A stretch of 64,000 nucleotides of DNA from Mycolicibacterium tusciae JS617 (GCF_000243415.2 NZ_KI912270.1:4030001-4094000); one strand, 5' to 3'; numbered from the stretch's first letter, positions 7,549 to 16,459 are shown. Translations and numbers: made by a program. The notes: a model not told the origin generated them from the letters alone.

Positions 7549-8960
7549 ATCGCCTCGATCGGTTCTTCGAGATCTCGGCACGAGGGTCCACGCTCACCAA
7601 CGAGATTCGCGGCGGGGTGGTCACGTTCATCGCGATGGCCTACATCATCGTGCTGAACCCCATCATCCTGTCCGGCATCGACGACGTGACCGGCAGCCAG
7701 CTGGAATTCGATCAGGTCTCCGCCGTGACGTCGCTGGCCGCGGGCGTCATGACGATCGTGTTCGGCGTCGTCTCGCGGCTGCCGTTCGCGTTCGCCGCGG
7801 GGCTCGGCCTCAATTCGTTCGTCGCGACGACCCTCGTCGGCTCCCTGACCTGGCCCGAGGCGATGGGGCTGGTCGTCATCAATGGGCTCATCATCGTCAC
7901 CCTGGCGGCGACGGGCCTGCGCAAACTCGTTTTCGACGCCGTCCCCATGCAGCTGAAGATCGCAATCACCGCGGGTATCGGCCTGTTCATCCTTTTCATC
8001 GGCCTCATTGATGCGGGCTTCGTCGGCTCGACGGCCGTGCCGTCGCCACCGGTGGGCCTGGGCATCGGTGGCGCCGGCGACATCAGCACGGTCCCCACCG
8101 TCGTGTTCGTCTTCACGCTGTTGGCGACGGGCATCCTCATCGTGCGGCGGGTTCGCGGCGCCATCCTCATCGGACTCATCGCGGGAACGCTCGTCGCCAT
8201 CGTCATCGAGGCGATCTGGCACCTCGGCTCGGCGGTCGAGCGGCCCGGCGGGTGGAGCCTGTCGGTGCCTGCATTGTCGGGGTCGCCCTTCGCGTTGCCG
8301 GACCTGTCACTGGTCGGCGACTTCAGCCTTTTCGGCAGCCTCGGACGCATCGGCGCGATCGCGGTTGTCATGTTCGTCTTCACCTTGGTCTTTGCGAACT
8401 TCTTCGACGCGATGGGCAGCTTCACCGGCCTGGCACGTGAATCCGGCCTCGTCGACGATCAAGGAACCTTCCCCCGCGTACGTTCGGCGCTGATAGTCGA
8501 GGGTGCGGGCGCGGTCGTCGGCGGAGTGACATCGGCATCGTCCAATACCGTTTTCGTCGAGTCCGGGGCAGGTATCGAGGAGGGTGCGCGCACCGGGTTC
8601 GCGAATCTCGTTACGGGTGTGCTCTTTCTGGCGGCCATGTTCATCTCACCGCTGGCGTCGATCGTTCCGACCGAGGTGGCCGCGGCGGCGCTGGTAGTCG
8701 TAGGCGTGATGATGGCCGCGCACCTTCGGCACATCGACATCTCCGAGTTCTCGGTCGCCCTGCCTGTTCTTCTCACCGTCGCGACGATGCCGTTTTCCTA
8801 CTCGATCGCCAACGGCATCGGTGTGGGCTTCATCGTGTGGGTGGTCACCCGCTCGGCTGCGGGCAAGGCCCGCGAGATCAGCCCGCTGCTCTGGGTCGTC
8901 GCCGCGGGCTTCGTGGTCTACTTCGCCCGCGGTGAGATCGAGTCGCTCCTAGGCATGTAG
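7545..8960 (+). CDS. AzgA-type NCS2 permease (purine uptake)
   Basis: A 471-aa polytopic membrane protein of the AzgA branch of the nucleobase-cation symporter-2 family, which imports guanine/hypoxanthine/adenine. The N-terminus has RGSTLTNEIRGGVVTFIAMAYIIVLNP, a strong AzgA signature. NFFDAMGSFTGLARESGL and SSNTVFVESGAGIEEGARTG carry the conserved substrate-site acidic residues of the family. Twelve to fourteen hydrophobic segments fit the UraA-like fold. It starts at GTG 7545, inside the MarR stop. Its 3' end overlaps by 12 bp the 3' end of the convergent SCO6745-family gene. Purine preference is inferred from family membership. Confidence 0.88.
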   Translation: MNRLDRFFEISARGSTLTNEIRGGVVTFIAMAYIIVLNPIILSGIDDVTGSQLEFDQVSAVTSLAAGVMTIVFGVVSRLPFAFAAGLGLNSFVATTLVGSLTWPEAMGLVVINGLIIVTLAATGLRKLVFDAVPMQLKIAITAGIGLFILFIGLIDAGFVGSTAVPSPPVGLGIGGAGDISTVPTVVFVFTLLATGILIVRRVRGAILIGLIAGTLVAIVIEAIWHLGSAVERPGGWSLSVPALSGSPFALPDLSLVGDFSLFGSLGRIGAIAVVMFVFTLVFANFFDAMGSFTGLARESGLVDDQGTFPRVRSALIVEGAGAVVGGVTSASSNTVFVESGAGIEEGARTGFANLVTGVLFLAAMFISPLASIVPTEVAAAALVVVGVMMAAHLRHIDISEFSVALPVLLTVATMPFSYSIANGIGVGFIVWVVTRSAAGKAREISPLLWVVAAGFVVYFARGEIESLLGM

Positions 8961-9848
8961 CGCCGCAAGGTCGTGAGGGCCCGCAGCGGGATAGCCGTGC
9001 GCTTCACGAACGGCGTCGGAGAACCGCCGTAGGAGCCCAACCGCGTTTTCGAAGTCGTCACCGAGGGCGCGCAGCACCGGCGCGCACTGCTCATCGGTGC
9101 AGGTCTCGATCGCCTCGCGCTCCTGCCCACCCCGCTCCGTCAGCCTGCCGCTCTCGATCAGACCGCGGCTTTCCAGGTCGGAGAGACCTGCGTCGAGCTC
9201 GGCGTCCGACCACCCTCGGGTCCTGACGTACGACTTGGATCGCAAGCCCCAATACAGCTCGGTCACCAGTCCGATCTCGAGTGCGCTGTACCCCGCCGAC
9301 GTCCAAGCCGCCGTGTGCGCGTCGCCTCGGAATTCTCGGAGCCGGTCGGCGAACCGCCATGCGGCACCGAGCGGGTCGTCGGGCACCTCAGCGTTGAGTA
9401 AGCCGGCATAGAGCGGGCGTCCCGCCACGGGAAGGGACCCGCTGACCGGTTCCAGCAGTTCGGCCAGCTCTGAGGCGCCGTCCGGGTTGGCCCCGAGGAT
9501 CCTTCGCAGCTGACCAACGGCCCCCTCATCCCTGGCCTCGATGATCGCCTCAGCTGTCGTCAGCGACCAACCGTGTTCGACGGCTGGCACCACCACCGCC
9601 GGGTTGAACACCGCGAACGCCGACGCTACCACCTCACCCGGCACTTGGCCGAGGATCGCACCGCGGCTGCAGAAGTACGCGCGCATATCGGGCATTGCCA
9701 CGTCACCGACAAGTCCGGGACTGCCGGAAAAGCCGAGCTTCTGATACTCGGCGTGGGCCTCGGGGGCGAAATAGACCTGTCCGGCGAACGCTTCGACGGC
9801 ACCCGCCAGAATTCGCGTTGCGCGAAACGCGCTATCAGCACCGACCAT
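8949..9848 (-). CDS. SCO6745-family protein (helical, function unknown)
   Basis: A 299-aa protein resembling the actinobacterial family often labelled SCO6745: an N-terminal ARLAGAVEAFAGQVYFAPEAH-like region, a conserved central FNPAVVVPAVEHGW, and a C-terminal winged-helix-like half (SYVRTRGWSDAELDAGLSDLESRGLIESGRLTERG), which resembles MarR/BlaI-like wings. I set the start at ATG 9848 (MVGADSAF). The longer frame to 10,190 would run 300 bp into the divergent DUF808 gene with no family similarity. No biochemical role is known to me. Confidence 0.75.
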   Translation of the reverse strand: MVGADSAFRATRILAGAVEAFAGQVYFAPEAHAEYQKLGFSGSPGLVGDVAMPDMRAYFCSRGAILGQVPGEVVASAFAVFNPAVVVPAVEHGWSLTTAEAIIEARDEGAVGQLRRILGANPDGASELAELLEPVSGSLPVAGRPLYAGLLNAEVPDDPLGAAWRFADRLREFRGDAHTAAWTSAGYSALEIGLVTELYWGLRSKSYVRTRGWSDAELDAGLSDLESRGLIESGRLTERGGQEREAIETCTDEQCAPVLRALGDDFENAVGLLRRFSDAVREAHGYPAAGPHDLAALHA

Positions 9849-9882
9849 TCGCTCACGGTAACCTCCAGACCATGGGGAAGCG

Positions 9883-10848
9883 ATGAGCGCGGGCCTGTTC
9901 GGACTTCTCGACGACGTTGCGGCACTGGCGCGACTGGCGGCGGCCTCGGTCGACGACATCGGTGCCGCGGCTGGGCGGGCGACCGCCAAGGCGGCGGGCG
10001 TCGTGATCGATGACACCGCGGTGACACCGCAGTACGTACACGGCATCACCGCCGACCGCGAACTGCCGATGATCAAGCGGATCGCGATCGGCTCGCTGCG
10101 CAACAAGCTGCTGTTCATCCTGCCCGCGGCGTTGCTTCTCAGTGAGTTCGTGCCGTGGCTGGTGACGCCGATCCTGATGCTCGGCGCCACCTACCTCTGC
10201 TACGAGGGCGCCGAGAAGGTATTGGGCTGGATCACCGGCCACGACGCGCATGCCGCACCGACGACAATGCTCGGCGAGGACGCCGAGAAGCAGATGACGG
10301 CGGGTGCGATCCGGACGGATTTCATCCTGTCGGCCGAGATCATGGTGATCGCCCTGAACGAGGTGGCGAGTGAGAGGTTCTGGTCGCGGTTCGTGATCCT
10401 CGTCGTGGTCGCAATCGTCATCACCGCCGCCGTGTACGGGGTGGTCGCGCTGATCGTGAAGATGGACGACATCGGTCTGAACCTCGCGCAGCGCTCGTCG
10501 AAGTTCGCGCAGAAGGTCGGCCGCGGTCTGGTCGCCGGGATGCCCAAACTGCTGTCGGCGCTGTCGACCATCGGCACCGTCGCAATGCTCTGGGTCGGCG
10601 GTCACATCCTGCTGCTGGGAACGGACACGCTGGGCTGGCACACGCTCTACGGCTGGGTGCACCACCTCGAAGACCTGGTGCACCGCGCGGTCGCAGAGGG
10701 TATCGGCGGGGTGCTGGCGTGGCTGGTCAATACCGCGGCGTCAGCGCTCATCGGATTGGTTGTCGGAGCGGTCGTCGTGGCGATCGTGCACGTGCTGCCG
10801 TTCGGCAAGAAGAAGCACGCCGAAAGCGCCCCAGAAAAGCAACACTGA
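9883..10848 (+). CDS. DUF808 (YedI-like) membrane protein
   Basis: A 321-aa protein beginning MSAGLFGLLDDVAALARLAAASVDDI, the diagnostic start of the DUF808 family. Conserved features are KAAGVVIDDTAVTPQYVHG, a region with LPMIKRIAIGSLRNKL, then FILPAALLLSEFVPWLVTPILMLGATYLCYEGAEK. Several further transmembrane helices follow, and the tail is basic (KKKHAE). Family function is unknown. It starts 34 bp from the divergent SCO6745-family gene and ends 1 bp before the end of the convergent monooxygenase gene; a small CTCAC-AA-GTGAG hairpin (10,849-10,860) covers that junction. Confidence 0.88.
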   Translation: MSAGLFGLLDDVAALARLAAASVDDIGAAAGRATAKAAGVVIDDTAVTPQYVHGITADRELPMIKRIAIGSLRNKLLFILPAALLLSEFVPWLVTPILMLGATYLCYEGAEKVLGWITGHDAHAAPTTMLGEDAEKQMTAGAIRTDFILSAEIMVIALNEVASERFWSRFVILVVVAIVITAAVYGVVALIVKMDDIGLNLAQRSSKFAQKVGRGLVAGMPKLLSALSTIGTVAMLWVGGHILLLGTDTLGWHTLYGWVHHLEDLVHRAVAEGIGGVLAWLVNTAASALIGLVVGAVVVAIVHVLPFGKKKHAESAPEKQH

Positions 10849-10849
10849 C

Positions 10850-12058
10850 TCACAAGTGAGCCGGCCGACGGGACACGTCTCGGTCGACTTCCGAGGAGAT
10901 CCGCACGTGACTCAACCATCGCAGAAATCCCGTCATCGCCCATGTGCCAAACGAATCCGAGATCATGGCGACCCGTTTCAACACCGACTGGCTCTGGGAT
11001 ATCTGCCGCGACGTCACCCAGGACAGGGCGGTGAGCCTGCGTCGCCGCGTCTTCTCATACCACCGCAACGCACTCGCGAGATCACCGTTGCCGCGGGTGG
11101 ATCCGTCGCGGAAATCTGAAAGTGCCTTGCACAACACCATCGTGTCCAGCAGAGCCTGATTGGCCCCCTGCGCCAGGGCGGGCGGCATCGTGTGAGCGGC
11201 ATCACCGAGCAACGTCATCGCACTGAGCCGCGGCAAGCGGGGAATCGGATGCCGAAAATGCGGAAATGGCGAGGCCGCCAGGTCGTCGTCGGTCAACGTC
11301 GCGAGTACTTGATCGACCGCCTCGGACCACCCTGCAAAGCTGGACCGGATCACGTCGATCGGATGTTCCGGCCTGACGAAGCCAGCCGGGTGCCGCAAGT
11401 CGAACCACCACTGCAGATCGGAGCCGCCGGCGGGCCACAGACCAAGGCTTCCGTGTTCGCCGATGATCTGCACTGCGACATCCTTTTCGGCGATGTGAGG
11501 GACGGTGGTCAGTCCCTGCCAGCTGCACCAGCCGGTCGGCTTCGCGGGTCTTCCACCGACGATATGTCGGAGGGTCGAGTGCAGACCATCCGCACCGATC
11601 AACAGATCCCCGTCCGCGCAGCTGCCGTCTTCGAATTGGATCCGCACCCCCTCATGTGTATTGAACGCCGCGGTCGCGCGGAGGTTGCATCGGATGCGAT
11701 CGGCCGGAAACCCCTCCAGCAGACGGTCGAGCAGGATGCGGCGAGGGACCATCCGCACGGGCCCGCCCAATCGATCGACGATCGTATTCACCGCGATGTT
11801 CACCAGTGGACGACCAGTTGACGTCGCGATCCGCACGGTGGACAGCAACTGACCCGCACCATCCATGTCGACGCCCAGCTGCTCCAAAACCGTTGAGCCG
11901 TGGGGCCAGACGGTCACTGCACCACCACCGGCCCGCATATCCGGGCGCCGCTCGAAGACGGTGACGTCATGCCCGTCTCGCAGTAAACCGCGAGCGACGG
12001 AGATGCCGCCAACGCCGGCGCCGACGACGAGAATCCGCAGTGTGTTCATCTCATTCAC
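10850..12058 (-). CDS. FAD-dependent monooxygenase (PHBH/TetX-like)
   Basis: A 402-aa class A flavoprotein monooxygenase. The dinucleotide-binding GxGxxG is at the N-terminus (VVGAGVGGISVARGL, about residues 11-25) with FERR at the end of the second strand. The DG motif is LLIGADGLHSTLR (about 154-166), and the GD motif LLGDAAHTMPPALAQGANQALLD (about 285-307) binds FAD ribose. Such enzymes hydroxylate aromatic or polycyclic substrates with NAD(P)H and O2. The gene is 153 bp downstream of, and on the same strand as, a MmyB-like XRE regulator, a plausible control pair. The substrate is unknown. Confidence 0.87.
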   Translation of the reverse strand: MNEMNTLRILVVGAGVGGISVARGLLRDGHDVTVFERRPDMRAGGGAVTVWPHGSTVLEQLGVDMDGAGQLLSTVRIATSTGRPLVNIAVNTIVDRLGGPVRMVPRRILLDRLLEGFPADRIRCNLRATAAFNTHEGVRIQFEDGSCADGDLLIGADGLHSTLRHIVGGRPAKPTGWCSWQGLTTVPHIAEKDVAVQIIGEHGSLGLWPAGGSDLQWWFDLRHPAGFVRPEHPIDVIRSSFAGWSEAVDQVLATLTDDDLAASPFPHFRHPIPRLPRLSAMTLLGDAAHTMPPALAQGANQALLDTMVLCKALSDFRDGSTRGNGDLASALRWYEKTRRRRLTALSWVTSRQISQSQSVLKRVAMISDSFGTWAMTGFLRWLSHVRISSEVDRDVSRRPAHL

Positions 12059-12211
12059 GTCCCCTAGATGTCGCGGTCCGAGCTCCGGCGTAGACGTCGG
12101 CTAAACGGGATACGACTCGCGGATAGCTTCCGTTCACCGAAAGTGGGCGACGTCACAGTCCCATAGCGACACTGAGCGAAGTATGCGAAACTCGGTCGCA
12201 CACTGGCTATT

Positions 12212-13063
12212 TCACCGATTCATCGGCGAGGCGAGACGGTGCTCGCGCAGCGATCGCATCTTCATCGCTGTATCGCTGTCGGCTACCGGGATGAAAGTCA
12301 CCAGGCGCAGGTGCGGATGGTCCGACGGCGCCAGGATGTGTTGCTCCATGTGCAGGTCGCCGACCTCAGGATGGCGGAAATGCCGCTCCCGGGAGGGCAT
12401 TGTGTCGATGTCGAAGCTCTCCCAGGCGGATCGGAACGCATCGCTGGTCCGCAGTAGCCGACCGACGAGGTCGGCGAAGGGCGGCTCGTCCAGGCGGGTA
12501 CCCGCCTCGGCACGAAACGACGCGACGTTGTACATGCCGGTGAGTTCCCAGTCGGGTATCAGCGTGCGTAGGAAGGGGTCGGTGAAAAGCAGCCATAGAA
12601 AGTTGCGGTCGGCTACAGCGACTTTGGCTATGTTCGGGTACACCGCCGCGTATGCGGCATTCCACGCCAGTACGGTCCAGTCGGTGGTGACAGCCATCGC
12701 CGGGAAGTCCGCGAAGGCCTCCAGAAGCCGCGCCACGTCCGCAGGGACGGTGTCCGGACTAGGGTCTGGAGTGGGATGGGGCACACCGTATCCGGCCAAC
12801 GCCAGCAGATAGGCGTGTTCGGTGTGCGACAACCGCAGCGTTCGTGCGAGCGAATCGAGGACCTGGCGGGACGGGGTGACGTCGCGTCCCTGCTCCAGCC
12901 AGGTGTACCAGGTGATGCTGACACCGGCCAGGTAGGCCACCTCTTCCCGGCGCAGACCCGAAGTTGTCCGTCCAGAGGTGAGTGGAAGGCCAAGATCGGC
13001 GCGCACCAGCTGTCTCCTCCGGGTTCTGAGGAACTGACCGAGCACGGCCGCGTTGTGCTTCAC
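12212..13063 (-). CDS. MmyB-like XRE-family transcriptional regulator (second copy type)
   Basis: A 283-aa regulator of the same family as the one at 5,308 but clearly divergent in sequence. The HTH contains GLRREEVAYLAGVSITWYTWLEQGRD. The MmyB-like C-terminal domain includes NFLWLLFTDPFLRTLIPDWE and ends HFRHPEVGDLHMEQHILAPSD. It is divergent from the SigL-like sigma factor gene (13,278) and upstream of the monooxygenase. The 214-bp divergent gap contains a 17-bp palindrome (13,211-13,227) whose TGCCA centre matches the operator at the first XRE gene. This suggests that it controls itself, the sigma gene, or both. Confidence 0.88.
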   Translation of the reverse strand: MKHNAAVLGQFLRTRRRQLVRADLGLPLTSGRTTSGLRREEVAYLAGVSITWYTWLEQGRDVTPSRQVLDSLARTLRLSHTEHAYLLALAGYGVPHPTPDPSPDTVPADVARLLEAFADFPAMAVTTDWTVLAWNAAYAAVYPNIAKVAVADRNFLWLLFTDPFLRTLIPDWELTGMYNVASFRAEAGTRLDEPPFADLVGRLLRTSDAFRSAWESFDIDTMPSRERHFRHPEVGDLHMEQHILAPSDHPHLRLVTFIPVADSDTAMKMRSLREHRLASPMNR

Positions 13064-13210
13064 TGTTGCGCCCTAACGGGATTGGTAGAACGCAGATTCA
13101 GCGTTCCTGTGTACAGGATCGCTCTTCTGGCCGATCTTTGTCGCCCCCGCTGCCGTCCGTCTTCCCTCCCGGCTAGCTGGAATCGGCTCAGGATATGCCG
13201 AGCTCAAAGG

Positions 13211-13227
13211 TGGTAGTGCCACTACTA
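13211..13227. promoter_or_regulatory. 17-bp imperfect palindrome, probable XRE operator
   Basis: TGGTAGTGCCACTACTA has 8-bp arms around a central C with one mismatched pair. It lies 51 bp before the sigma-factor start, almost the same distance as the first XRE operator from its SDR, and shares T-x-G...TGCCA...C-T-A with it. The shared form suggests a MmyB-like binding site. Confidence 0.55.
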
Positions 13228-13238
13228 GCGGGCCCGCT
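13227..13238. promoter_or_regulatory. 12-bp perfect palindrome adjoining the XRE operator
   Basis: AGCGGGCCCGCT is a perfect palindrome directly beside (sharing one base with) the 13,211-13,227 element, 40 bp before the sigma gene. It could be a second regulator site or a GC-rich coincidence. Confidence 0.3.
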
Positions 13239-13277
13239 ACCTAGCCTTGGACCTCGGGCGATGCCACCCTCGGAGTT

Positions 13278-13796
13278 ATGACAACAGCCGCAGCGACAAA
13301 CGGGGTGCAGGGGCTCTACGACGAGCACGCACGCGCCCTGTGGGGCTACGCCTGGCGGTTGACCGGTGACGCGTCCCGCGCCCAGGATGTCGTGCAGGAG
13401 ACGTTGCTACGCGCATGGCAGCATCCCGAGGTGACGAACGACAGCGAGCGCTCGGCGCGGTCGTGGCTGTTCACTGTCGCCAGGAACATGATCATCGACG
13501 AGAGTCGCTCGCTGCGTTTCCGCCGCGAGGTGAGCGCAATGGACGACTCGGGCGTACCTGAGCGTGCCTGTCCGGACGAGGTCAATGCGGCGCTGGATCG
13601 GATGCTGATCAACACGGCGTTGGCGCGGCTGACCCCCGAACATCGTGCGGTGGTAGAACGCTCGTACGTCAAGGGTTGGTCGACGGCGGATATCGCCACC
13701 GACCTCGGAATTGCCGAGGGCACCGTCAAATCGAGGCTGCACCACGCATTACGCACGTTGCGCACCATTCTGAGCGAAATGGGCGTTACACCATAA
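13278..13796 (+). CDS. ECF RNA polymerase sigma factor (SigL-like)
   Basis: A 172-aa sigma-70 family ECF factor. Region 2 spans about residues 12-80 (LYDEHARALWGYAWRLTGD, AQDVVQETLLRAWQHPE). Region 4 spans about 113-165 (LTPEHRAVVERSYVKGW, ADIATDLGIAEGTVKSRLHHAL), the -35-binding HTH. It resembles mycobacterial SigL (about 177 aa in M. tuberculosis), whose gene is normally followed by the zinc-binding anti-sigma gene rslA. No such gene follows here: the next gene is lysG on the opposite strand, overlapping by 11 bp. It is therefore either an orphan or controlled by the divergent XRE regulator. Confidence 0.87.
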   Translation: MTTAAATNGVQGLYDEHARALWGYAWRLTGDASRAQDVVQETLLRAWQHPEVTNDSERSARSWLFTVARNMIIDESRSLRFRREVSAMDDSGVPERACPDEVNAALDRMLINTALARLTPEHRAVVERSYVKGWSTADIATDLGIAEGTVKSRLHHALRTLRTILSEMGVTP

Positions 13797-14658
13797 TTTT
13801 TCGCGCGGCCGCCTGTACCGCTTCGGTGATCGCGCCGACCAACTGACTGTCGAGCTTCCAGCACTGCCAGAACAGCGGCACGTCGAGGTGCGCGTCGGAT
13901 ATCCGAACGAACAAACCTTCCACGAGCGCCGGTTCGGCCAGACTCTCGGGAAACATGCCCCACCCGAGGCCGGCCCGCACGGCGCTGCCGAAGCCTTCCG
14001 CCGTCGGCACGAAATGCTGCGGCCTGGCAATGTCGCGGCGGAACACCTTGCGTACCAACATGTCCTGCAGGGCATCATCGCGGTTCCACGCCAGTGACGG
14101 TGCAGCCGCCACAGCGTGGGCCGTGAAACCGTCTGGCAGATGTTGTTCGATGTACGACGGGCCTGCGACCGGTAGGTACCTCATCACACCAAGCGGCAGC
14201 ACCCGGCAACCCGGTACCGGCGTGCGCTCGGTCGTCACCGCTCCCATCACCACGCCCTCACGAAGCAGTCGCGTCGAATGGTCCTGGTCCTCGATGCGGA
14301 TGTCGAACAACACGTCGTTTAGTGCACCGAAGACACCGGTGAACCAGGTCGCCATCGAATCGGCGTTGACAGCCAACGCAATACGCGGGGAAGACCCGTC
14401 ACCGCCGCCCATCTCGGTAAGGGCCTCGGCTTCCAGCAGCGCGGTCTGCGCCGCCAATCGCAACAGCGGAACGCCTGCCGTCGTGGCGACACACGGTTTC
14501 TCCCGCACCACCACGACCTGGCCGACCCGCTGCTCGAGGGCTTTGATGCGCTGGCTGATAGCCGACGGTGTGACGTGGAGCCAGGCCGCCGCGGCATCGA
14601 AGGACCCGTGCTCGATCACCGCCGCGAATGCCGCCAGCTGCTGCCCGTCGATCTGCAC
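13786..14658 (-). CDS. lysG: LysR-family regulator LysG (ArgP-type)
   Basis: A 290-aa LysR-type regulator strongly resembling M. tuberculosis LysG (Rv1985c), activator of the lysine/arginine exporter lysE. The N-terminal HTH has QQLAAFAAVIEHGSFDAAA and LHVTPSAISQRIKALEQRVG. The effector domain carries the LysG-like stretches AVNADSMATWFTGVF, RIEDQDHSTRLLREGVVMGA and APSLAWNRDDALQDMLVRK. The start is GTG 14,658, which overlaps the MFS stop (TAGTG), so translation is coupled. The open frame continues to 15,699 but the upstream part is antisense-type noise inside the MFS gene. Its expected divergent partner lysE lies at 48,933, 34 kb away. Confidence 0.92.
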   Translation of the reverse strand: MQIDGQQLAAFAAVIEHGSFDAAAAWLHVTPSAISQRIKALEQRVGQVVVVREKPCVATTAGVPLLRLAAQTALLEAEALTEMGGGDGSSPRIALAVNADSMATWFTGVFGALNDVLFDIRIEDQDHSTRLLREGVVMGAVTTERTPVPGCRVLPLGVMRYLPVAGPSYIEQHLPDGFTAHAVAAAPSLAWNRDDALQDMLVRKVFRRDIARPQHFVPTAEGFGSAVRAGLGWGMFPESLAEPALVEGLFVRISDAHLDVPLFWQCWKLDSQLVGAITEAVQAAARKIMV

Positions 14659-15986
14659 TATCCCGTTACATCCTGTTCCGGCTTCGGCGTGTGCCCCAGG
14701 TAGACGACCGCGACCGCAGCGGCCATCGACAGGACGCCGACCACCCACATCGCAGCCTTGGCATCGCCGGTCAGATCGTTGAGCCATCCGGTGATGTAGG
14801 GGCCGCTGAATCCGCTGAGGTTTCCCAGCGAATTGATCAGTGCGATACCGCCCGCCGCGGCCACCCCGGTGAGGAATGTGGAGGGCAGCGCCCAGAAGAC
14901 GGGCAGGGCACACATGACCGAGCAGGTGGACAGGGTGACCGCGATCATCGCCAGGTAGGGATCGCTCATGTAGAGCGCGGCCGGTATCGACACCGCCCCG
15001 ACGATCGCCGGGATCGCGACGTGCCACACCCGTTCGTTGGTGCGGTCGGCATGGCGCGCCCATGGCACCATCACGATGGCGGCGACGACGAAGGGAACAG
15101 ATGTCACCAGGCCGCGCTCGATGATGCTCAGATGGGTGCCGTACTGCTCCTGGAATCCGGCGACGATCGTCGGGAGAAAGAACCCGACCGCGTACAGGCC
15201 GTAAGTGATGCCGAAGTAGATGAACGCCAGCAGGAGAATCCTCGGGTGAGTGAGGGCCTTCTTCAGCGGCCAGTGCTGGCCGGTCTCGGCGAGTGACCGT
15301 TCGACGTCCAGTGTCGTTTCCAGCCAGTCCTTTTGGTGGGCATTGAGCCAGGCGGCCTCGGCCGGTCGGTCCGTCAGGTAGAACCAGCAGGCGAACGCCA
15401 GAATGACCGCGGGGATGCCCTCGACGAGAAACATGACCCGCCAGCCTTCGAGGCCGAAGATGCCATGGCCCCAATCGATGATGAGCGAAGACAGGGTGGA
15501 TCCGAACGCCGTAGACATCGGCACCGCCACCATGAACAACGAAACCGCTTTGGCGCGATGCCTTTCCGGGAACCAGAAGGTCAGGTAGAGAATGATTCCC
15601 GGGAAGAAACCCGCTTCCGCCACACCGAGCAGGAACCGAAGGACGATCAGGGTTTCCGCGTTGGGCACGAATGCGATTGCGCTGCTGATGATTCCCCATG
15701 TCAGCATGATGCGCGCGATCCAGCGGCGGCCACCGAACTTGTGGAGCGCGATATTGCTCGGCACTTCGAGCAGTAGATAGCCGATGAAGAAGATGCCCGA
15801 GGCGAACCCGAACATCTTGGCGCTCATCGCGAGGTCTTCGTTCATGCCGTTCGGGCCGGCGAAGCTGATGTTGACACGATCGAGGTAGTTGACGAAGTAG
15901 AGGAGGACCAGGAACGGAATCAGACGGCGGGTGACCTTCGTCATCGTCTGCGGTCCCACAGCCGAATCGGGGAGCTGGGTGGTCAT
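14658..15986 (-). CDS. MFS transporter, anion:cation symporter (ACS) type
   Basis: A 442-aa twelve-helix permease of the major facilitator superfamily, ACS/phthalate-permease branch. It starts MTTQLPDSAVG and carries the signature LLYFVNYLDRVNISFA in TM1. RFLLGVAEAGFFPGIILYLTFWFPERHRAKAV follows at TM4-5, typical of organic-anion symporters for tartrate, phthalate and glucarate-like acids. A long cytoplasmic loop lies between TM6 and TM7 (DWLETTLDVERSLAETGQHW). The substrate is not predictable. The stop codon overlaps the lysG start. Fragments of this gene (matching 15,222-15,335 and 15,645-15,735) reappear as decayed copies at 34.7-35.2 kb. Confidence 0.88.
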   Translation of the reverse strand: MTTQLPDSAVGPQTMTKVTRRLIPFLVLLYFVNYLDRVNISFAGPNGMNEDLAMSAKMFGFASGIFFIGYLLLEVPSNIALHKFGGRRWIARIMLTWGIISSAIAFVPNAETLIVLRFLLGVAEAGFFPGIILYLTFWFPERHRAKAVSLFMVAVPMSTAFGSTLSSLIIDWGHGIFGLEGWRVMFLVEGIPAVILAFACWFYLTDRPAEAAWLNAHQKDWLETTLDVERSLAETGQHWPLKKALTHPRILLLAFIYFGITYGLYAVGFFLPTIVAGFQEQYGTHLSIIERGLVTSVPFVVAAIVMVPWARHADRTNERVWHVAIPAIVGAVSIPAALYMSDPYLAMIAVTLSTCSVMCALPVFWALPSTFLTGVAAAGGIALINSLGNLSGFSGPYITGWLNDLTGDAKAAMWVVGVLSMAAAVAVVYLGHTPKPEQDVTG

Positions 15987-16180
15987 CGTCGCCCTTCTGC
16001 GCAGGTTCGTCGCAATCGAAGCAGATTACCCGCGTTTCATGGGCTGAACTGGGGCTGTCGGTCCGCGTCAGGCGAGGCGCACGCGCGCCTGCCTGCAGAG
16101 ACGTGAGGTTCTCGTCAGAATCGCGACAGTGGCTGTCGTCCAGGTACTGACCGGATTCCGCTCACCGTGAGCCCCGTGAA

Positions 16181-16459
16181 CTAGTCGGTCGTGTACTCGG
16201 CAGGGCACGACAGGTCGACGAACACCGATTTGATCGCTGCATCTCCGGACGACTCGCGGATACCTTCGACCGAGCAATTGGCCAACGGCCCGCCCCTCGT
16301 CCCGTTGAGGTTTACCCGGTAGCCCTGCGCACGCAGGTCGTTGACAACATCGGTGGCTGACCCTCCTCCCGATGGCGCCGCGACCGCTCCGGTCGCTGAT
16401 GCCAACCCCATCGCTGTCATCGTGAAAGCCGTACCGATCGCAAGAATGCACTTGTTCAT
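16181..16459 (-). CDS. small secreted protein, function unknown
   Basis: A 92-aa protein with an N-terminal signal peptide: MNKCILAIGTAFTMTAMGLA, then ATGAVAAPS with a likely cleavage after AVAA. The mature part, about 60 residues, has two cysteines (in LANCSVEG and LSCPAEY), probably forming one disulfide, and a VVNDLRAQGYRVNLNGTRGGPL segment recognisable from small mycobacterial secreted proteins of unknown role. It starts at ATG 16,459 and is on the same strand as the MFS gene 194 bp further on. A second C-terminal copy (about 57 residues, roughly 86% identical by eye) survives as a pseudogene at 34,927-35,098. Confidence 0.8.
   Translation of the reverse strand: MNKCILAIGTAFTMTAMGLASATGAVAAPSGGGSATDVVNDLRAQGYRVNLNGTRGGPLANCSVEGIRESSGDAAIKSVFVDLSCPAEYTTD

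Noticed and set aside
9849..10190. N-terminal extension of the SCO6745-family protein
   Set aside because: Overlaps about 300 bp of the divergent DUF808 gene, which has clear motifs there.
14659..15699. N-terminal extension of the lysG frame to a 637-aa protein
   Set aside because: The extra part is out of frame with, and inside, the MFS gene on the same strand. LysR similarity begins exactly at GTG 14,658.
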